NCBI GenBank assembly: GCA_018898235.1
Contig: JAHIJU010000500.1
Location: 1 to 12,942 of the forward strand
Length of the DNA: 12,942 nucleotides
Source: Actinomycetota bacterium
GTDB lineage: Bacteria > Actinomycetota > Actinomycetes > Actinomycetales > Cellulomonadaceae
Direction of reading: 5' to 3'
A model generated the notes under the pieces. It ran no database searches. It was not told the origin of the DNA and worked only from the letters and a program-made list of their open reading frames with translations. Position 1 is the first letter of the stretch. Each line of letters starts with the position of its first letter. The translations under genes were made by a program, and so were the position numbers. This document shows, in pieces, positions 6,386 to 12,942 of the stretch.

Positions 6386-7215
6386 GCGGTGGCGGCCGAC
6401 GGGTGGTCGGCGGCCGGTTCGAAGCGGTACACCGAGGTCAGCTCGTCGATCCGGCGGCAGGACACCGCGACCAGTCCGAGGCCGAACAGCTCGGGCAGCG
6501 CGTAGTGCACCCGGGACCGCGAGATCCGCGCGGCCTCCGGGTCACGCGCGGTGACCTCGTTGATGCGGGCGGGCACCGGCAGGTACCAGGCGTCGCGGTC
6601 GGCCGGCTGCGGTACGCCCCAGCGCCGGCCCTCGGGGTCGACGATCGGCGGCTCGGCGTCGTGGTGGTCCACCCCCGCGGTGATCGGCGTGGTGTCGGTG
6701 ATGTCCCACTCGACGACGAGCCGGTCGGTGCCAGGACCGTAGAACTCGGGGTGGAACCAGCGTGCCCGGGCGCCGAGCACATCGAGGTTGAAGTGGGCGT
6801 TGCGGGCGATGAGCGGGTCGTAGGCCCAGCGCATGGTGCGTGCACCGTGCGCGAGCGCGATGCGGGCCTGCTCGCGCTTGAGCCGCCGGCCCAGGCCCCG
6901 GCCCTGCACGTCGGCCGCCACCACGGCGGCCTGCGAGTAGTGGTACGTGCGGCCGTCCTGGTCGGCGCCGGCGAAGCCGTAGGCGAAGGCCACCACCCGC
7001 CCCTCCGGCGTGAGCACGCCGACGACGGATCCGCCGTTGGCCGCGAGCGCCGACAGCAGCCGCGGGTTCACCCCGTGCGCCGGGTCGGTGTACCCGAACA
7101 CCTCGCGGTAGAGCTGCGCCGCGGCCTGCAGGTGCGACGAGTCGGTCAGCCCCGTGACGACGAGGTCGTCGGGCGCCGCGTCGAGCGACCTGTCTGCGGT
7201 CACCGTGCTCACCAT
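6382..7215 (-). CDS. GNAT acyltransferase, COG3375 type (probable D-amino acid N-succinyltransferase)
   Basis: This 277-residue protein has a GNAT core at about 20-170. The acyl-CoA pyrophosphate loop is VQGRGLGRRLK (103-113), followed by the COG3375 landmarks WAYDPL (130-135), HFNLDVLGA (141-149) and FYG...DRLVVEW (158-170). The C-terminal part (about 195-265) is the family's extra domain. COG3375 proteins are characteristically encoded beside NSAR-type racemases, and in Geobacillus a GNAT partner succinylates D-amino acids; I infer the same reaction here. The ATG at 7215 has GGGAG 6 bases upstream; the frame is open for 41 more codons but these look non-coding. It is first in a three-gene operon, overlapping the SIS gene by 4 bases, and divergent from the M20 gene. 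Acyl donor and substrate are inferred, not seen. Confidence 0.85.
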   Translation of the reverse strand: MVSTVTADRSLDAAPDDLVVTGLTDSSHLQAAAQLYREVFGYTDPAHGVNPRLLSALAANGGSVVGVLTPEGRVVAFAYGFAGADQDGRTYHYSQAAVVAADVQGRGLGRRLKREQARIALAHGARTMRWAYDPLIARNAHFNLDVLGARARWFHPEFYGPGTDRLVVEWDITDTTPITAGVDHHDAEPPIVDPEGRRWGVPQPADRDAWYLPVPARINEVTARDPEAARISRSRVHYALPELFGLGLVAVSCRRIDELTSVYRFEPAADHPSAATA

Positions 7216-7326
7216 CTTCCGCTCCCTGCACCGACTGTGCCGGGGCCGCTGCGCGGACCCCGGGGGCGGCCTCGGGTCCCGCCCTGCCGGGCCCGCGCCG
7301 ACGGGCCACCTCGGTCCGTGCGAGGG

Positions 7327-7332
7327 ATCATA
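7327..7332 (-). promoter_or_regulatory. -10 box of the GNAT operon
   Basis: TATGAT on the minus strand is near-consensus. The hexamer 17 bases upstream (TGTTCG, 7355-7350) is a weak -35. Transcription would start near 7320, leaving a leader of about 105 bases. The box is embedded in CATACGT (7329-7335), a heptamer repeated at 7394-7400 over the -10 of the divergent M20 gene. Confidence 0.5.
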
Positions 7333-7372
7333 CGTCACGGCTTTCGCACCGAACAGTGCCGTCTCAGCAGGA

Positions 7373-7401
7373 TTGCCCCATCGGCACCCGTGGCATACGT
7401 T
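7373..7401 (+). promoter_or_regulatory. promoter of the M20 gene, leaderless type
   Basis: TTGCCC (7373-7378) and TACGTT (7396-7401) are separated by 17 bases. The ATG at 7410 is 8 bases after the -10, so transcription would begin at or just before the start codon. No ribosome site precedes the gene, as expected for a leaderless mRNA. Confidence 0.6.
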
Positions 7402-7409
7402 GCGTATCC
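7393..7409. promoter_or_regulatory. dyad overlapping the M20 -10 box
   Basis: ATACG (7395-7399) and CGTAT (7403-7407) flank TTG, with an outer G/C pair (7393/7409). It covers the -10 box and ends at the start codon, an ideal site for a repressor. The 16 bases from 7394 match 1158-1173 upstream of the aminotransferase at all but two or three positions inside the spacer. Confidence 0.5.
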
Positions 7410-8543
7410 ATGAGCAGCTTGATGGAGTGCGCGGAACAGCGGGCCGACGAGGACGTCGAACGGCTGATCGCCTGGACCCAGGTCGAGACGCCGACCGGCG
7501 ACCGGGCCGCGCTCGACGGCTTCGCCTCGCGGGTGGCCGCCGAGGTGGGGGCCTACGGTGCCACGTCCCGACGGGTGCCGCTGCCGCAGGGCGACGCGCT
7601 CGTCGTCGAGCTCGCCGGGCGCGGACCGCTGGCCGACGCCGCGCCCGCGGTGCTGCTCGCCCACCACGACACGGTGCACGCCGTCGGGTCGCTCGCCGGC
7701 GCCGTGCCGCTGCGCCGCGAGGGTGATGTGCTGCACGGTCCCGGCGTCTTCGACATGAAGGGCGGGCTCGTCGCCGCGGTGTCGGCGTTCGCCCTGCTCG
7801 TCGGCCACGACCACCGGCCCGTGCGGCTGCTGCTCACCCCCGACGAGGAGATCGGCTCACCGTCGTCGGCCGGCACGGTCGTGGCGCAGGCCACCGGCGG
7901 CGCCTACGTGCTGGGCCTCGAACCGCCGCACCCCGACGGCGCGCTCAAGACCAGCCGGATGGGCTCCACCCGGTGGCAGCTCGCCGTCACCGGCCGCGCC
8001 TCGCACGCCGCGCTCGACCCCGGCGCCGGTATCAACGCCATCGACGAGCTGGTCGACCAGCTGCTCGCCGTGCGGGCTCTGGCCGCCCGTCACCCGCAGG
8101 TGCTCGCCAACGTCGGGGTGATCGACGGCGGCGGACGCACCAACGTCGTGCCGGACGCCGCGCGCGCCGTCGTCGGCCTGCGGTTCCTCGACCAGGAGAC
8201 CGAGACCGCCGTCCTGGCCGAGCTCGCCGGCCTCGAACCGGTCCGTCCCGGCGCGATCGTCTCGCCGTCCGTGCTCACCCGCCGGCCCGCCTGGGGCCCG
8301 TCGCCGGCGACCGATGCGCTGCTGGCCTCCGTCGTCGCGGCCGGTGCCCCCCTCGGCCTGCAGATCAGCGGACGGGCCGCGACCGGGGCCGCCGATACGA
8401 ACCTCACCGGCGGCGCCGGCATCCCCTCGCTCGACGGCCTCGGACCGGTCGGCGCCGGCGCGCACGCCGTGACCGAGCACGTGCTGCTCTCCTCGATCAC
8501 GCAGCGCGCCGCCCTGCTCGCGGCGGTGCTCAGCACGGTGTGA
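7410..8543 (+). CDS. M20-family metallo-amidohydrolase (probable N-succinyl-L-amino acid desuccinylase)
   Basis: This 377-residue di-zinc M20 peptidase resembles carboxypeptidase G2, ArgE and DapE. Visible active-site elements are the HxD metal motif LLAHHDTVH (H85, D87), the bridging aspartate D115 in GPGVFDMKGG, the DEE motif with general base E146 and ligand E147, ligand E171 (LGLEPP), H199 of the dimerisation lid (GRASHA) and the last ligand H352 (GAGAHAVTEHV). Nothing is missing, so it should be active. Family members remove acyl groups from N-acyl-L-amino acids or cleave C-terminal glutamate. Divergent pairing with GNAT and NSAR-type genes suggests the L-specific desuccinylase of a D-to-L conversion pathway. 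ATG 7410 fits a leaderless promoter; ATG 7422 is an alternative. No signal peptide is seen, so cytoplasmic. Confidence 0.9.
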   Translation: MSSLMECAEQRADEDVERLIAWTQVETPTGDRAALDGFASRVAAEVGAYGATSRRVPLPQGDALVVELAGRGPLADAAPAVLLAHHDTVHAVGSLAGAVPLRREGDVLHGPGVFDMKGGLVAAVSAFALLVGHDHRPVRLLLTPDEEIGSPSSAGTVVAQATGGAYVLGLEPPHPDGALKTSRMGSTRWQLAVTGRASHAALDPGAGINAIDELVDQLLAVRALAARHPQVLANVGVIDGGGRTNVVPDAARAVVGLRFLDQETETAVLAELAGLEPVRPGAIVSPSVLTRRPAWGPSPATDALLASVVAAGAPLGLQISGRAATGAADTNLTGGAGIPSLDGLGPVGAGAHAVTEHVLLSSITQRAALLAAVLSTV

Positions 8544-8553
8544 CGCCGCCAGC

Positions 8554-9339
8554 TCAGGCCAGGGCGCCGCGCCAGGTGAGGAGTGCGTGCCGCTGGTCGG
8601 CGTCCAGACCGGCCCGGTCCATGAGGTCGGGCAGGTCGATGCCGGCGTAGGCGTCGCGCACCGCCTGCTCGGTGCTGCTGCCGTGCCGGGCGCACAGCTC
8701 CTCGAGCTCCGGCTCCCGGTTCGGACGGCCCCGGGCGGCCGCGACCCGGTCGGCGGTGCGGACGGTCTGGAGGTAGTCGTCGACGACGGCGTCGGGGTCG
8801 ACGTCGGCCGCCGCCAGCAGCAGGAGCGCCACCAGGCCGGTCCGGTCGCGTCCGCCCAGGCAGTGCAGCAGCACGCCGCCGGGCCGCGCGCCGACGGCCG
8901 CGGCCAGCGCCGCACCCGCCCGCTCGGGCATCCGCCGCAGGTGCGGCAGGTAGTACAGCGCGGTCCCCACCAGACCGTTGTCCCAGTAGCCGGCCCAGAA
9001 CTGCGCGTCGGCCCGGTTGTCGAGGTCCACCTCGACCACGTCGAAGCCCACCGCCGACGGGCCGCCGGACCCCGACGCGTCCGACGCCGGCGACCGCGGT
9101 GGCGCCGTCGGGATCCGATCGCGCTCGACGGGTTGGCGCAGGTCGACGAGCGTCCGCACACCCAGGGCGTGCAGCCGGGCCCATCCCCGGTCGGTCACCC
9201 GGTCGGGCACCTCGGAGCGGAAGAACACCCCCGACGGTGTGGTGGACCCGTCGCGCCGCCGCAGCCCGCCCAGGTCGCGGGCGTTGTGCAGACCTTCGAC
9301 ACCGAGATCCCGCGACACGCCCGCCCCACCGTCAACCAC
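8554..9339 (-). CDS. DSP-like tyrosine-protein phosphatase family protein
   Basis: This 261-residue protein has the cysteine phosphatase P-loop HCLGGRDRTG (159-168; C160 and R166 form CX5R). It also has the N-terminal NARDLGG (19-25), RSEVPDR (41-47) and LGVRTLVDLR (59-68) motifs of the PtpB/Y_phosphatase3 group. Such enzymes dephosphorylate phosphotyrosine, phosphoserine or phosphoinositides, or act on small phosphate esters. Residues 78-98 form a Pro/Ser/Gly-rich insertion that looks flexible. The stop lies 10 bases from the convergent M20 stop. The GTG at 9339 lies 6 bases after a TAGTGT box, suggesting a leaderless start; a GTG 7 codons later is an alternative. No signal peptide or membrane segment is seen. 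Substrate unknown. Confidence 0.87.
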   Translation of the reverse strand: MVDGGAGVSRDLGVEGLHNARDLGGLRRRDGSTTPSGVFFRSEVPDRVTDRGWARLHALGVRTLVDLRQPVERDRIPTAPPRSPASDASGSGGPSAVGFDVVEVDLDNRADAQFWAGYWDNGLVGTALYYLPHLRRMPERAGAALAAAVGARPGGVLLHCLGGRDRTGLVALLLLAAADVDPDAVVDDYLQTVRTADRVAAARGRPNREPELEELCARHGSSTEQAVRDAYAGIDLPDLMDRAGLDADQRHALLTWRGALA

Positions 9340-9345
9340 CCCACG

Positions 9346-9351
9346 ACACTA
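9346..9351 (-). promoter_or_regulatory. -10 box of the phosphatase gene
   Basis: TAGTGT on the minus strand is followed by six bases and the GTG start, the spacing expected if transcription begins at the start codon. No convincing -35 was found. Confidence 0.45.
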
Positions 9352-9426
9352 GGTCCGGACGCCCGGGCGCGAGGGTCGGACACCGCGCGTTCACCGGGAG
9401 GCTGCCCCTGGGACGCCGGGCGGTCC

Positions 9427-9432
9427 TAGCAT
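9427..9432 (+). promoter_or_regulatory. -10 box of the UMF1 transporter operon
   Basis: TAGCAT is followed by six bases and then the ATG at 9439, again a leaderless arrangement with no ribosome site. The best -35 candidate is a weak CTGCCC (9402-9407) 19 bases upstream. Confidence 0.5.
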
Positions 9433-9438
9433 CCGGGC

Positions 9439-10827
9439 ATGAGCACACCGGTCCCAACCCCTGCGGCGGCGCAGGTCGGCGAGTCACCGCGCACCTCCCA
9501 CATCGTCGCCTGGGCGGCCTGGGACTGGGGGTCGTCGGCCTTCAACGCGGTCGTGACGACCTTCGTTTTCACCGTGTGGCTCACCGGGTCCTCGTTCGCC
9601 GAGACGGGCGCGGACGTCGAGGCGGCCAAGGCGTTGCACAGCCAGTGGCTCGGGTGGGGGTTGGCGATCGCCGGGGTGCTGGTCGCCGTGCTCGCCCCGG
9701 CGCTCGGCACGCTCGCCGACGCCGCCGGCCGCCGCAAGCCGCTGCTGGGCGTCGCATCCCTCGTCGTCGCGCTGTCCGTGCTCGCCATGTGGTTCGTGAA
9801 GCCGACGCCGGGCGCCATGACGAGCAACGTGCTGCTCGGCATCACGCTGCTCGCGGTGGGGACCGTGTTCTTCGAGATCGGGTCCGTGGCCTACAACGCC
9901 CTGCTCGTGCAGATCACCACACCGCGCACCATCGGCCGGGTCAGCGGCATCGGCTGGGGCTCGGGGTACGTCGGCGGGATCGTGCTGCTGCTCGTGCTGT
10001 TCGTCGGGTTCATCAACCCCGACGTCGGCTGGTTCGGCGTCACGTCGGCCGACGGGCTGAACATCCGGGTGTCGATGCTGGTCGCGGGCCTGTGGGCGCT
10101 GGTGTTCTCGCTGCCGGTGCTGCTCGTCGTCCCCGACCGGGCCGGCACCGTGTCGCGCCGGATCGGCATGGGCGAGGCGTACCGGTCCATCGGGCGGCAC
10201 ATCGCGTCGCTGTGGCGCACCCGCCGGGCGACGCTCAAGTTCCTCATCGCGTCCGCGGTGTTCCGCGACGGTCTGGCCGGGGTGTTCACCTTCGGCGGGG
10301 TGCTGGCGGCCGGCTCGTTCGGCTTCACCTCGCAGGAGGTCATCCTGTTCGCCATCGCCGCCAACGTGGTGGCCGGCGCCGCGACCATCTCGGTCGGCTG
10401 GCTCGACGACCGGTTCGGGCCGCGTCGGGTGGTCACCTCCTCGCTCGTCGTGCTGGTGATCGCCGGATCGGCCGTGTTCGCGCTGCACTCCTACGGCAAG
10501 CCGGTGTTCTGGGTGTTCGGGCTGGCGCTGTCGGCCTGCGTCGGGCCGGCACAGTCCGCCTCGCGCGGACTCCTCGCGCGGTTGTCCGACCCGGGCCGCG
10601 AGACCGAGATGTTCGGGCTCTACGCCACGACCGGGCGGGCCGCGACCTTCCTCGCCCCGGCCGCCTGGTCGACCGCCATCGCCATCGGCGGCGCGCAGTA
10701 CTGGGGCATCCTCGGTGTGGTCGCGGTGCTGGCCGCCGGTCTGGCGCTGTTCGTCCCGGTCAGGTTCCCGCGTGGGCTCGGCGTCGACGGCCGCGCGGAT
10801 GTGACTCCGCTGGTGGCGGTGCCGTGA
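9439..10827 (+). CDS. UMF1/Atg22-type MFS transporter
   Basis: This 462-residue protein has about 12 hydrophobic segments. It opens with WAAWDWGSSAFN (25-36) and has GPAQSASRGLLARL at 369-382 followed by EMFGLYATTGR (390-400), hallmarks of the UMF1 family whose eukaryotic member Atg22 exports amino acids from the vacuole. MFS motif A-like loops occur at 90-100 (GTLADAAGRRK) and 319-330 (VGWLDDRFGPRR), one in each half. Substrates of bacterial members are largely unknown. The stop overlaps the next gene by 4 bases, so it is co-translated with an alpha/beta hydrolase and then a phosphodiesterase. This hints at uptake or export of a lipid-derived or glycerophosphodiester compound. Promoter geometry suggests a leaderless mRNA. 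Confidence 0.88.
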   Translation: MSTPVPTPAAAQVGESPRTSHIVAWAAWDWGSSAFNAVVTTFVFTVWLTGSSFAETGADVEAAKALHSQWLGWGLAIAGVLVAVLAPALGTLADAAGRRKPLLGVASLVVALSVLAMWFVKPTPGAMTSNVLLGITLLAVGTVFFEIGSVAYNALLVQITTPRTIGRVSGIGWGSGYVGGIVLLLVLFVGFINPDVGWFGVTSADGLNIRVSMLVAGLWALVFSLPVLLVVPDRAGTVSRRIGMGEAYRSIGRHIASLWRTRRATLKFLIASAVFRDGLAGVFTFGGVLAAGSFGFTSQEVILFAIAANVVAGAATISVGWLDDRFGPRRVVTSSLVVLVIAGSAVFALHSYGKPVFWVFGLALSACVGPAQSASRGLLARLSDPGRETEMFGLYATTGRAATFLAPAAWSTAIAIGGAQYWGILGVVAVLAAGLALFVPVRFPRGLGVDGRADVTPLVAVP

Positions 10828-11840
10828 GCGCGGTGCCGGCCGGCGCCTCCGACGGCGCCCCGCACGCCGGCTGGGCGCCGGACCGCCTGCTGCCCGGGTT
10901 CGAGGCCCGGCAGCTCCCCGCGTGGGTGCCGCCCGAAGCCTCGCTCGCCTCTCGCCTCGCCGCCGCCGGACGCGATGACCCGGTGCTCACCCTCGTGCGC
11001 CCCGTCGACGGACCTGATGCACCGCGCGGCGTCGTCGTGCACCTGCACGGCTACAACGACTACTTCTTCCAGACGCATCTGGTCACCGCCCTGGCCGACG
11101 AGGGCTGGGCGTTCCTGGCGGTCGATGCGCGGCGGTGCGGCCGGTCGTGGCGTCCGGACGAGGTGCCGCACTACCAGGCCGACCTGCGCGAACAGGCCGA
11201 CGATCTGGGGCAGGCGGTCCGCGCGGCCCGCGCACTGCACCCAGGGGTGCCGGTGGTGGTGCACGGCCACTCGACGGGCGGGCTGGTCGCGGCGCTGTGG
11301 TCGCACGCCCACCGCGAGCACGGCGGGGCCGACGCGCTGGTGCTCGACTCCCCGTTCTTCTCGGTGACCAACTCCTGGATCCAGCCGCTCGCCGATACGG
11401 CCCTGCCGACCATCGCCCGACGCACCCCGCTGCGCGCCATGTCCACGGCACCCTCCCGGTACGCCGCCCGGCTGCTCGACCGGTGGGACTTCGACACGAC
11501 GCTCAAGACGCCCGACGGGGTCCCGGCCCGCGCTGCCTGGCTGGCCGCCGTGCGCTCGGGGCAGCTGCGGGTGGGCCGGGGGCTGGCGGTGCCCGTGCCG
11601 GTGCTGCTCGCCCACTCGGCGCGGTCGGGGCTCGACGCACTCGACAACCCGGGCCTGGACTCGCAGGACACCGTGCTCGACGTGGTGCCGATGGTCAGGA
11701 TCGGCCTGGGCGTCGGACCGGCCGTCACCGAGGTGTCGATCGAGGGCGGCGTGCACGATCTCGCGCTGTCGACCGATGGGCCGCGCGAGGTGTACCTGCG
11801 CACAGTGCTCGACTTCCTGAAGACAAGGGTGGGTGGATGA
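10824..11840 (+). CDS. alpha/beta hydrolase (monoacylglycerol lipase/S33-like)
   Basis: From a GTG overlapping the transporter stop (GTGA) this is 338 residues. Oxyanion-hole region HLHGYNDYF is at 73-81, the nucleophile elbow GHSTGG at 148-153 (S150) and the catalytic histidine H311 in GGVHDL. The acid is probably D282 (DSQDTVLDV), less surely D270 or D277. A lid-like insertion lies at about 178-245. The layout resembles monoacylglycerol lipases and lysophospholipases (COG2267), which hydrolyse glycerol esters. No signal peptide is visible, so it probably works in the cytoplasm. The same frame is open far upstream through the transporter gene, but that part has no family similarity. The gene lies between the transporter and a glycerophosphodiester phosphodiesterase, overlapping both. 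Confidence 0.87.
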   Translation: MSAVPAGASDGAPHAGWAPDRLLPGFEARQLPAWVPPEASLASRLAAAGRDDPVLTLVRPVDGPDAPRGVVVHLHGYNDYFFQTHLVTALADEGWAFLAVDARRCGRSWRPDEVPHYQADLREQADDLGQAVRAARALHPGVPVVVHGHSTGGLVAALWSHAHREHGGADALVLDSPFFSVTNSWIQPLADTALPTIARRTPLRAMSTAPSRYAARLLDRWDFDTTLKTPDGVPARAAWLAAVRSGQLRVGRGLAVPVPVLLAHSARSGLDALDNPGLDSQDTVLDVVPMVRIGLGVGPAVTEVSIEGGVHDLALSTDGPREVYLRTVLDFLKTRVGG

Positions 11841-12670
11841 ACCAGGCGGTCACGGGCGGGGCGGTCACGGCGGGGGCGGTCACGGGCGGGGCGGGCCCGG
11901 CGCTCTTCGGACCTGGCGGGCGCGCCGCCGTCATCGGCCACCGCGGCAGCTCCTGGGTCGCGCCGCAGAACACGTTGGCGTCGTTCGAGGCCGCATGCCG
12001 GGCGGGTGCTGATGCGATCGAGCTCGACCTGCAGCTGACGGCCGATGGGACGGTCGTCGTCATCCACGACGACGAGGTGGATGCGACCACCAACGGGTCC
12101 GGCCGGGTCGGGATGCTGACCGCGGCCGAGCTGCGCGAGCTCGATGCGGGGTCGTGGTTTGCGCCGGCGTTCGCGGGCGCGCGGGTTCCGCTGTGGCACG
12201 AGGTGCTGGAGCTGGTGCAGCGCCATCCGCAGGTGGGGCTGCTGGTCGAGCTCAAGGGCGACTGGACGACGGAACAGGCGGTGCTGGCGCTCGACCCGCT
12301 GCTGGCCGCCGGGCTCGGACCGCGCAGCATCGGCCAGAGCTTCTCGCGGTCGACCGTCGCCGCCGTGCGCGAGGCCGCCCCCGAGCTGCGCCGCGGGCTC
12401 CTGGTGGAGAAGCCTACGGACGACCTTCTCGACGTCTGCGCCGAGCTGCAGGTGGTGACCTGCAACCCTGGTGGGTCGCTGATCCAGGCCGACCCAGGGC
12501 TGGTCGACCGGCTGCATCGGGCCGGGCTGGCCGTCATGGTGTGGACCCTGGACGAGGACTGGATGTGGCGCGAGGCCGTCGCTCTGGGCGTCGACGCGAT
12601 CATCACCGACCGTTCGGACCGGCTCGCCGGCTGGCTCGCGGGGTTCGGCGCCGGGGAGTCGGCGGGCTGA
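11837..12670 (+). CDS. glycerophosphodiester phosphodiesterase (GDPD)
   Basis: This 277-residue protein hydrolyses glycerophosphodiesters to glycerol-3-phosphate and an alcohol, judged from a complete GDPD active site: H35-R36 (GHRGSS), E62 and D64 (IELDLQ), H77 (VIHDDE), and E138/K140 (LVELKG). The C-terminal VMVWTLDE (233-240) and IITDRSD (255-261) are also typical. Length fits cytoplasmic UgpQ-type enzymes; no signal peptide is seen. The ATG overlaps the hydrolase stop (ATGA), so translation is coupled. Residues 4-18 are a Gly/Ala/Val/Thr repeat encoded by three 15-bp units; the catalytic domain begins only near residue 31, so the N-terminus is probably disordered. Confidence 0.92.
   Translation: MNQAVTGGAVTAGAVTGGAGPALFGPGGRAAVIGHRGSSWVAPQNTLASFEAACRAGADAIELDLQLTADGTVVVIHDDEVDATTNGSGRVGMLTAAELRELDAGSWFAPAFAGARVPLWHEVLELVQRHPQVGLLVELKGDWTTEQAVLALDPLLAAGLGPRSIGQSFSRSTVAAVREAAPELRRGLLVEKPTDDLLDVCAELQVVTCNPGGSLIQADPGLVDRLHRAGLAVMVWTLDEDWMWREAVALGVDAIITDRSDRLAGWLAGFGAGESAG
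11846..11890 (+). repeat. three in-frame 15-bp tandem repeats
   Basis: Units at 11846-11860, 11861-11875 and 11876-11890 read GCGGTCACGGGCGGG, the middle one with GGCGGGG at the end. They encode AVTGG, AVTAG, AVTGG at the start of the phosphodiesterase. Because the unit is a multiple of three, copy-number change would keep the frame. Confidence 0.85.
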
Positions 12671-12694
12671 GGCCCTCGGTTGCCGACGGCCCGG

Positions 12695-12942
12695 TCAGCA
12701 GCCGGGGTCGTGGGGGTACTGGGTGCAGTTGCCGCGGGTCAGGTGGGCGGAGGCCTCCCGGATCTCGAACGTGGGGCTGGTGGTCACGGTCGTGGCGGTG
12801 CCTGGGACCGGCCGGACCGTGGGGTCGTCATCGACCGTGTAGGTCGCGGCCCACGTCGTGGTGAGCGTGACCTGCCCGGTACCGGGCTCGGTGTACGGGT
12901 AGGACACGTCCTGGTCCGGGTACGGGTGCCCGGGACTGGTCG
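12695..12942 (-). CDS. C-terminal fragment of a probable secreted protein
   Basis: The minus-strand frame stays open to the window edge and ends at 12695, giving about 82 C-terminal residues; the start lies outside. The visible part is rich in Thr, Pro, Tyr and Val, with alternating beta-strand-like stretches (VTLTTTWAATYTV and VPGTATTVTTSPTFEI) and ends in a Cys pair separated by eight residues. Similar C-termini occur in secreted actinobacterial proteins of unknown function, as I recall them. The stop is 24 bases from the convergent phosphodiesterase stop. Translation starting at an internal GTG (12907) is possible but less likely, because the frame continues upstream with the same composition. 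Confidence 0.6.
   Translation of the reverse strand, partial: TSPGHPYPDQDVSYPYTEPGTGQVTLTTTWAATYTVDDDPTVRPVPGTATTVTTSPTFEIREASAHLTRGNCTQYPHDPGC

Noticed and set aside
5432..7413. Long plus-strand open frames opposite the racemase, SIS and GNAT genes
   Set aside because: They are mirror frames of GC-rich genes with no motifs or ribosome sites. All three minus-strand products have clear domains.
9099..10823. Long open frame extending the alpha/beta hydrolase upstream
   Set aside because: It runs antisense to the phosphatase and out of frame through the UMF1 transporter. The similarity begins only after the overlapping GTG at 10824.
12690..12706. CCCGG/CCGGG hairpin between convergent genes at the right end
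   Set aside because: It has only five base pairs and a seven-base loop containing the stop codon of the minus-strand gene. This is expected by chance in such GC-rich DNA.
1..12942. CRISPR array, tRNA/rRNA genes, insertion sequences
   Set aside because: No spaced identical repeats, no cloverleaf-like or ribosomal sequence, and no transposase or terminal inverted repeats were seen on either strand.

Overview
The window is very GC-rich, uses GTG and ATG starts, packs genes tightly and shows TAnnnT-type -10 boxes with several apparently leaderless starts. Protein resemblances (an Amycolatopsis-like N-succinylamino acid racemase, actinobacterial secreted-protein style at the right edge) point to an actinomycete chromosome, perhaps Micrococcales. 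The exact taxon cannot be read from the sequence.

Layout. 1-365 holds no convincing gene but has two blocks of 20-bp-period direct repeats. Next come a solo ParA/MinD-type ATPase (366-1118) and a class IV PLP aminotransferase (1217-2101), which ends at a strong hairpin terminator shared with a convergent drug-efflux gene. That DHA2 transporter (3777-2218, minus) is divergent from a TetR repressor (3955-4530). The promoter between them has a recognisable -35/-10 and an inverted repeat, a classic repressor/efflux pair.

The centre (4562-8543) is the most interesting part. A minus-strand operon encodes a COG3375-type GNAT acyltransferase, a SIS-domain protein that looks like an RpiR regulator without its DNA-binding domain, and an NSAR/OSBS-type enolase-superfamily enzyme. 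A divergent M20 amidohydrolase completes the set. GNAT + NSAR + M20 are the three activities known in Geobacillus for irreversible conversion of D- to L-amino acids: N-succinylate the D-amino acid, racemise, desuccinylate the L-form. The racemase appears to start at an ATC codon. A dyad (ATACG-3-CGTAT, followed by CC) lies just before the M20 start and also before the class IV aminotransferase. That family includes D-amino acid transaminases, so the two loci may be co-regulated.

The right side holds a DSP-like tyrosine phosphatase (minus) and a divergent, translationally coupled operon: UMF1/Atg22-type transporter, alpha/beta hydrolase and glycerophosphodiester phosphodiesterase. The hydrolase overlaps the transporter by a GTGA and the phosphodiesterase overlaps the hydrolase by an ATGA. 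Together they suggest handling of a glycerolipid or phosphodiester substrate. The window ends in the C-terminus of a probable secreted protein on the minus strand. I see no tRNA, rRNA, CRISPR array or insertion sequence.
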